Assembly (NCBI GenBank): GCA_910584875.1 | Contig: CAJUDA010000014.1 | Location: 1-29,705 of the forward strand | Direction: 5' to 3' | DNA from: an uncultured Eubacterium sp. | Lineage (GTDB): Bacteria > Bacillota > Clostridia > Lachnospirales > Lachnospiraceae | DNA length: 29,705 nucleotides | Part shown: positions 24,902 through 29,705 of the stretch, in pieces | Layout: each line of letters starts with the position of its first letter | How positions within the stretch are numbered: the stretch's first letter is position 1 | Made by a program: the position numbers and the translations under genes | Notes under the pieces: generated by a model | What the model was told of the DNA's origin: nothing | What the model saw: only the letters and a program-made list of their open reading frames with translations | The model's database searches: none

Positions 24902-26101
24902 TTATTCCCATGTTGATACCGTCTTTACCTTGAGATATTTATATTTTGCCTTATACTTTGTTTTCGTAGTTGTCTTAATCTGTTTATAATCTCCTTTTTT
25001 TCTATTCTTGCCATATATCTTATAGTAAGTTTTGACTTTGCGGGAAGTCGTTTTCCATTTTTTCTTTTGTTTATTATAGCGAAATGTCTTGACTGTGGTC
25101 TTCACAGGTTTCCAGGAAGCTTTTTGTTTTTTGCGTGTTACCTTGCCCATTTTGCCACAAGCTTTTACCTTGTAAGTCTGTTTATATTTCTTTGCCCAGT
25201 CGATGCACTTCGCCTTTGGTATTGTATACAGTGTTCCGAAAGAAAGTCCCGAATCCCATTTAAGCAGCTTTGTCTTTTTGCCATTGATTATGATTTTCTC
25301 TATCGTACCGGAGCTATTCTCTTCACAAAGCAGAGAAACTGTCTGAACATATGGATCAACAGACACCTGCCGGATCGTTGTCTTATCCATGGTAAGCGCA
25401 AATTTACGACAATCCGTCCTGGGAAGTACAAGATTCCTGACATAGGAATTGGCAAAGGATTTAAATTCCTGTGATTCAAATATCACACGCTCTGCCGAAC
25501 ACTTTGCAAATGCATTCTCCATCATGATAACACCGTCGCCATATGCTCTTTTATAACTGCTTTTGGGAATAGTGAGCTTTTTCAGTGAAGTGCATCCCCA
25601 GAATGCTGACCCAGCTATGCAATATAGATTTTCAGGCAGATTTACCATAGTGAGTTTTTTACAGTCTGCAAAGGCACTATATCCTATATGCCGGATGCCT
25701 TTCGCTATTGTCAGAGTCTCCAGCTTCTCTTCAAGCAGGTCAGAAACACTGACGTCAATATCATATTCATAGATATACGAGCCATCCGTCGCAATCTGCC
25801 CGATACTTATGATCTTATATCCATCCAATTCCGACGGGATGGTCAGGTCCTTCACTGCCTTATTCACTCTGATGATCGCTGCCTCTTTCCGCGTTTCGTC
25901 CAAAATCTGATAGGTAAAAATCCCCGAAATCTTTCGCTTATCTTTGTCGTTCCACCGTGACTGATTGCCCGGCGGCGTTGTTGGCGACGGCGAAGGAACA
26001 GACGCAGATGTAACCGCGTGACTCTCCTCTGCACCTGCACATACAAATAATGGAGAAATAAGCAGTGACAGACATACAACCATAACATAAATATTTTTCA
26101 T
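24902..26101 (-). CDS. Secreted BspA-like leucine-rich-repeat protein with basic C-terminal tail
   Basis: The 399-residue protein has a signal peptide (1 to about 22), a Pro/Ser linker (about 32-48), then repeats of the BspA/LRR_5 type (ETLTIAKGIRHIGYSAFADC, KLTMVNLPENLYCIAGSAFWGC, SLKKLTIPKSS, from about 125 to 200), and a C-terminal region extremely rich in Lys, Thr and Tyr (about 310-399). There is no LPXTG anchor. BspA-like proteins are often adhesins or substrate binders at the cell surface. It starts 14 bases after the subtilisin gene on the same strand, with GGGGAG directly following that gene's stop, so the two are co-expressed. A role as a partner or substrate-recruiter for the protease is inference. 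Confidence 0.85.
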   Translation of the reverse strand: MKNIYVMVVCLSLLISPLFVCAGAEESHAVTSASVPSPSPTTPPGNQSRWNDKDKRKISGIFTYQILDETRKEAAIIRVNKAVKDLTIPSELDGYKIISIGQIATDGSYIYEYDIDVSVSDLLEEKLETLTIAKGIRHIGYSAFADCKKLTMVNLPENLYCIAGSAFWGCTSLKKLTIPKSSYKRAYGDGVIMMENAFAKCSAERVIFESQEFKSFANSYVRNLVLPRTDCRKFALTMDKTTIRQVSVDPYVQTVSLLCEENSSGTIEKIIINGKKTKLLKWDSGLSFGTLYTIPKAKCIDWAKKYKQTYKVKACGKMGKVTRKKQKASWKPVKTTVKTFRYNKQKKKWKTTSRKVKTYYKIYGKNRKKGDYKQIKTTTKTKYKAKYKYLKVKTVSTWE

Positions 26102-26115
26102 AAAAACCACTCCCC

Positions 26116-28476
26116 TTATTTAAATTTATAACATCTATTTTCATATAATGGCAAATCAGCAAATGAAATATAATAACCAATCAATGTACTTATATTCCCT
26201 TTATCGTTATCCATATAATCTACATATTCTCTTGATAGTTGAACTGCTGTATCATAACGTCTTCTATAAAAATATGGATTGTCTTCATACGCCTGTGCTG
26301 GACTACAGGAGTATTCTTTCTCATTTACTGTTATTCTAAATTTAAACCCTTCTTTTTTAGAATAGAAATCTTTTAACCTTACAATAGGTATAGATCCATT
26401 TGACTTAATTTCATTATAAAGTATTGATCTGGCCGACGATCCCAACATATTATTGCCATTAATCCGGCATTCTGCTGCTGAATATCCCATCTGGTCATAT
26501 TTATAATATGTATCAGCATTTGATCCAGTAAACAACATATCTTTCGTTATTTTAGCTCTGTGTGCCTGCATATCCTGTACTAAATGAAACATTAGACCAA
26601 GTACCATATACCCTTTTGATGTTACCTTATTTATATTTACTCCTGTATTAATATAATGAGAACTTAAATCATTGTAAAGAATATTAAGATCCACAATAAT
26701 TCTTCTCTTCATTATCAGTGGAATCGACACAGAATAATAAGAATTACCATTATAATTTGTAGCCTTTAGTTCCAAATTGCTACCAAGTATAAGGCGTCTT
26801 CGCGCCAACTCATATAAAAAATTTAAATGCTGCACTACTTCATATAATGAATATTCAGATTTAGCATGATATGGTGAATATACAAGTGTTCCACCATTTC
26901 CTTTTGTCGTCACATTACCACTAGTATCTCTATAATTTCCTGTACTATCAGCACTTAATAGAGGAAGAAAATCTGCCCGGTAATCAGCATCAGCCGCAAT
27001 CCATCTATTATGCCATTTTTCTGTCTCATTCGAGGCTCCCTTTGCAAAATAAGAGGAATCCATAGAATTTATCATGGAATAATGCCCCATAGCACTTCCA
27101 TCCAGCCAATTATCCTTTGTCCACGATCCTTCCACATATGCCTCTTTATCCTCTGCCAAATGTGCTACTTCTTTCTGTAATTTGGTCACAGAAATCTTCT
27201 TTGGTGACAAATCCTTTATTGCAACAACTGCATTTTGGTAATTTACCAGATGACTACCATCCTTCAAGGTAATTCCCGAAGAGAGAAGAATATTTTTTAA
27301 CATCTCATTTGTCGCATGTTTTCTGGCGCTTTTTATGGCAGCGGCTACTCCTGTAACATGGGCAGCCGCTATACTGGTACCCTCTGTTATTCCATAAGAT
27401 CCAACAAAACCTGTAGTCTGTACCTCTTCTCCCGGTGCCACTAGATCAACCATTTTATTTTTAGAAAAGACAGACTCCTTCAAATCTTTATCAATACTCC
27501 CCACTGAAATTACTTCAGGATATGCCGCTGGATATTGAATTTTCCTTGCATCATTTCCTGCTGAAGCAATAAGTAGTATTCCGTTATCAAATGCTTTACT
27601 GATTTCTTCTGCTAATACAACAGAATACTGATCCATGCCAAAACTCATGTTAATTATATCAATTTTATTTTCAATACACCATTCAATTGCCTTGATAATT
27701 GTACTCACTGAGGCTGTATTCTCTTTATCCAGAACTTTAACCGAATATAGTTCCGCTTCACTTGCTATACCTTCAAAACCAATGCCATTAACACGTGCTG
27801 CAATAACTCCTGCCATTGATGTGCCATGTCCGCTATTGTCTGTTGGCTTATATCCATCTACTTTATCAGAAAAATCTACCCATCCTTTTGTATTTAATTC
27901 ATCATGAACATCAATCCCCGAATCAATTATTGCCACTTTTACATTCTTTCCACGATATTTGTTTTTACTTGGAGTCCCTGCTACACAATCTATGTTCCAT
28001 GGTACGACTTCATCCATTTTTCCAGGATCATAAACTGGCTTACATGGCTTGAATTTAGTAGGATCTGAAGCATATTCTTCCGATGAAACCTTGTCTATCG
28101 ACATTTCAATTGGAATAGCACTTTGAACAAGCTGCCTCTTTTCCCTGCTATCAGCGGTGACAGTGTAATCTTTTTCCACGGTCACATCAGACTGAGCAGA
28201 TAACGTCTCTGCTTCTTCTTTAGTTATCTCTGCAACTACTGACTGGGATTCAACCAGATATTTCTCATCGGAATCCTTATGATTTATCACTATTTCTTTA
28301 TTATTTTTAAACTCCCTTTTCATTTTGCTGTACTTTGATATATTATCTGTCTGAATAATATACTTTTGTTTTTTTCCCTCTTCTTTCTGTATTTTAGCAT
28401 ATGTAACTGGCTTAATAAATGACACCATTAAAATAAAAATATTTACAAAACACAAAAATTTTTTTGATAACCTCAT
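26116..28476 (-). CDS. Secreted subtilisin-like (S8) protease with C-terminal zinc-phospholipase-like region
   Basis: The 786-residue protein has a signal peptide (1 to about 27), an I9-like propeptide (about 36-105), and an S8 domain (about 175-400) with the triad Asp185 (AIIDSGID), His217 (NSGHGTSMAGV) and Ser368 (EGTSIAAAHVTG), plus oxyanion Asn308 (ASAGND). The last 340 residues are not part of S8 proteases. They include GHYSMINSM, WHNRWIAADADYRADFL and LGLMFHLVQDMQAHRAK (His631, Asp635, His639), resembling the HxxxD metal site of zinc-dependent phospholipase C/S1-P1-like proteins. The start at 28476 follows GAGGAGG; the open frame upstream crosses the promoter. It is very AT-rich compared with neighbours. 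Confidence 0.88.
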   Translation of the reverse strand: MRLSKKFLCFVNIFILMVSFIKPVTYAKIQKEEGKKQKYIIQTDNISKYSKMKREFKNNKEIVINHKDSDEKYLVESQSVVAEITKEEAETLSAQSDVTVEKDYTVTADSREKRQLVQSAIPIEMSIDKVSSEEYASDPTKFKPCKPVYDPGKMDEVVPWNIDCVAGTPSKNKYRGKNVKVAIIDSGIDVHDELNTKGWVDFSDKVDGYKPTDNSGHGTSMAGVIAARVNGIGFEGIASEAELYSVKVLDKENTASVSTIIKAIEWCIENKIDIINMSFGMDQYSVVLAEEISKAFDNGILLIASAGNDARKIQYPAAYPEVISVGSIDKDLKESVFSKNKMVDLVAPGEEVQTTGFVGSYGITEGTSIAAAHVTGVAAAIKSARKHATNEMLKNILLSSGITLKDGSHLVNYQNAVVAIKDLSPKKISVTKLQKEVAHLAEDKEAYVEGSWTKDNWLDGSAMGHYSMINSMDSSYFAKGASNETEKWHNRWIAADADYRADFLPLLSADSTGNYRDTSGNVTTKGNGGTLVYSPYHAKSEYSLYEVVQHLNFLYELARRRLILGSNLELKATNYNGNSYYSVSIPLIMKRRIIVDLNILYNDLSSHYINTGVNINKVTSKGYMVLGLMFHLVQDMQAHRAKITKDMLFTGSNADTYYKYDQMGYSAAECRINGNNMLGSSARSILYNEIKSNGSIPIVRLKDFYSKKEGFKFRITVNEKEYSCSPAQAYEDNPYFYRRRYDTAVQLSREYVDYMDNDKGNISTLIGYYISFADLPLYENRCYKFK

Positions 28477-28585
28477 CTTCTTCCTCCTCAAAAATTGAAA
28501 ACAATTAACATGACCCATACATACATTTTTGTCAAAACCATCTCTACTTCCAGATTGTCTTTGAACAAGTCCTCCTCTCTTTTTC

Positions 28586-28614
28586 ATTATACAGCATCTC
28601 ACCACTGTTCTCAA
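28586..28614 (-). promoter_or_regulatory. Promoter of the subtilisin-LRR operon
   Basis: On the minus strand TTGAGA (28614 to 28609) and a perfect TATAAT (28591 to 28586) are 17 bases apart. It excludes the long upstream extension of the reading frame. Confidence 0.6.
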
Positions 28615-28698
28615 TTCCCAAGATTGCCAGATATTAACAGATTTTTCCTTGTTTTTAAAAACTTTACCACGAAGTTTTAAATTATCACGTATTAAACG

Positions 28699-28750
28699 TT
28701 TAATCAACACATGAATTGTTGAAAAAGTGTTCAATAAAGTGTTGATTAAA
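28699..28750. repeat. Inverted repeat overlapping the AlbA_2 promoter, shared with 23942-23992
   Basis: TTTAATCAACAC (28699-28710) is the exact complement of 28739-28750, with a smaller nested dyad (TTGAA-N6-TTCAA) between. TAAAGTGTTGATTAAA (28735-28750) is identical to 23977-23992. The right arm contains the -35 TTGATT, as an operator would. Confidence 0.75.
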
Positions 28751-28770
28751 GCACAAAAAGGAGTTATACT
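28742..28770 (+). promoter_or_regulatory. Promoter of the AlbA_2 gene
   Basis: TTGATT (28742-28747) and TATACT (28765-28770) are 17 bases apart; the -35 lies inside the inverted repeat. Confidence 0.6.
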
Positions 28771-28794
28771 ATATTCAGAAGGAGGTGTGCGGAT

Positions 28795-29680
28795 ATGAAT
28801 ATTGGTATGGAAACAGAATCTGTCGAATTCAAAAAAACTACAGGTGAGTTAAGAGAGGGCATGATCTCACTGGCTTCCATGTTAAATAAAAATGGAAAAG
28901 GCGTGTTATATTTTGGAGTGAGAAATGACGGGGAAATCGTTGGTCAGCAGATTGGTGACCGTACTCTCCGTGAAATATCACAGGGAATTGCCAATGCTAT
29001 TAAACCACAGATCATTCCAACAATCATTATGGAACTCTGTGACAATAAAAATGTAATAAAAGTCACTGTTGAAGGAGATGAAAAACCTTATTCCGCATAC
29101 GGTAAATACTATATGCGGTCAGCCGACGAGGACAGGGAAATATCGCCTCAGCAGCTGCGCAGCCTGATGCTCAGTGTGTCTGATTCCATTGTAAACATTG
29201 AAACAAATAATCAGGAACTGACCTTTGATCAATTAAAAACATTGTATACAGGAAATGATCTGACACTCCGTGACAACACCTTTAAACAGAATCTCAATCT
29301 TTTGACGAAAAATGGATCCTATAATGTAATGGCAGGGATCCTCGCCGATACAAACAGCTATTCGATCAAGGTTGCCGTATTTCGTGGCACAGACAAGACA
29401 AATCTGATCCGGCGCAATGAATATGGCTACAAATGTATGCTTGTCGCAGCCAGACAGGTACTGGACTATATGGAAGCAATGAACGATACCGTTGTTGATA
29501 TGGATGGCAGTCTCCGGCAGGAAAGAAAATTGTTTGATTTTCCATGCTTCCGGGAAGCCTGGCTGAATGCCTGTCTTCATAACCGCTGGTCAAGACAGAC
29601 TCCACCCGCCGTCTATCTGTTTGATGACCGTATTGAGATCATCTCCGTAGGCGGACTGCCGGACGGACTCTCACTGGAAG
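28795..29680 (+). CDS. AlbA_2 (Schlafen-type) domain protein, 3' end missing
   Basis: A frame opens at 28795 after AGGAGG and stays open to the contig end. Residues 1 to about 120 are an AlbA_2/Schlafen-like nucleic-acid-binding domain (ESVEFKKTTGELREGMISLASMLNKNG is read across 28820-28900, with GVLYFGVRNDGEIVG after it). The later part (RQTPPAVYLFDDRIEIISVGGLPDGLS) matches the C-terminal ATPase-like module (HATPase_c_4) of COG2865-type predicted regulators. Such proteins often control their own gene or respond to stress; the repeat at its promoter fits autoregulation. Real sequence ends at about 29680, where adapter begins, so the C-terminus is missing and the residues translated beyond it are not biological. 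Confidence 0.85.
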
Positions 29681-29705
29681 AGATCGGAAGAGCGTCGTGT
29701 AGGGA
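29681..29705. other. Illumina TruSeq adapter sequence at the contig end (artefact)
   Basis: The last 25 bases begin AGATCGGAAGAGCGTCGTGT and match the read-through of the Illumina universal adapter throughout. They are library artefact, not genome. Confidence 0.95.

Larger units (their letters stand above)
28477..28794. other. Intergenic region between subtilisin and AlbA_2 genes
   Basis: This 318-base stretch holds the subtilisin promoter (28586-28614), a leader of about 100 bases with a possible short hydrophobic reading frame, and on the other side the inverted repeat at 28699-28750 overlapping the AlbA_2 promoter. No RNA gene is recognised in it. Confidence 0.6.

Noticed and set aside
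28477..28734. 86-residue N-terminal extension of the subtilisin reading frame
   Set aside because: It crosses a strong promoter (28586-28614), and the signal peptide with a good ribosome binding site begins at 28476.
1..29705. CRISPR arrays, tRNA or rRNA genes, insertion sequences
   Set aside because: No regularly spaced repeats, no tRNA-like or rRNA-like segments and no transposase frames were seen in any part of the window.

Overview
The window most likely comes from the chromosome of a gut Lachnospiraceae-type Firmicute (class Clostridia). The support is strong AGGAGG-type ribosome binding sites before nearly every gene, many AraC and HxlR regulators next to plant- and host-glycan genes, secreted proteins with lysine-rich Fn3-like or basic tails, and moderate GC with AT-rich islands. 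Species cannot be told from the sequence alone. The last 25 bases match the Illumina TruSeq adapter, so this is an end of a short-read contig and the final gene is truncated artificially.

Layout. 1-601: start of a radical SAM gene, divergent from an HxlR regulator. 643-6093: a lactose/beta-galactoside module (GPH symporter and GH2 beta-galactosidase in one operon, divergent AraC regulator). 6130-8154: an AT-rich two-gene unit, a MazG-like pyrophosphohydrolase and a GIY-YIG nuclease fused to a DUF2075 helicase-like ATPase, a candidate defence pair. 8242-12432: an RNA-repair operon running RtcB ligase, PrfH release factor, Cof-type HAD phosphatase, zinc-ribbon NUDIX hydrolase, then perhaps an HSL-type esterase. 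12502-16439: a response regulator, histidine kinase, ABC ATPase and ABC permease operon with overlapping genes and a tandem 11-bp-period repeat in its promoter. 16564-18324: a secreted transglutaminase-like protein with its own terminator. 18427-23781: a GH115 alpha-glucuronidase translationally coupled to an EamA-like permease, with a divergent AraC regulator and clear candidate operator half-sites. 24010-28476: a Fic protein, a secreted BspA-like leucine-rich-repeat protein and a secreted subtilisin with a C-terminal zinc-phospholipase-like region. 28795-end: an AlbA_2/Schlafen-type protein.

How the genes work together. The two sugar modules share one design: a divergent AraC activator, catalytic enzyme and transporter. 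The RtcB-PrfH pair is known to act on ribosomes whose 16S rRNA decoding centre has been cut by toxins; here it carries two further nucleotide/phosphate enzymes in the same transcript. Just downstream lies the GIY-YIG/DUF2075 plus MazG pair, so 6.1-12.4 kb looks like a stress or defence neighbourhood. A 16-base identical sequence, each copy the right arm of an inverted repeat, flanks the Fic/LRR/subtilisin block and overlaps the AlbA_2 promoter, suggesting a shared operator or the edges of an acquired segment.
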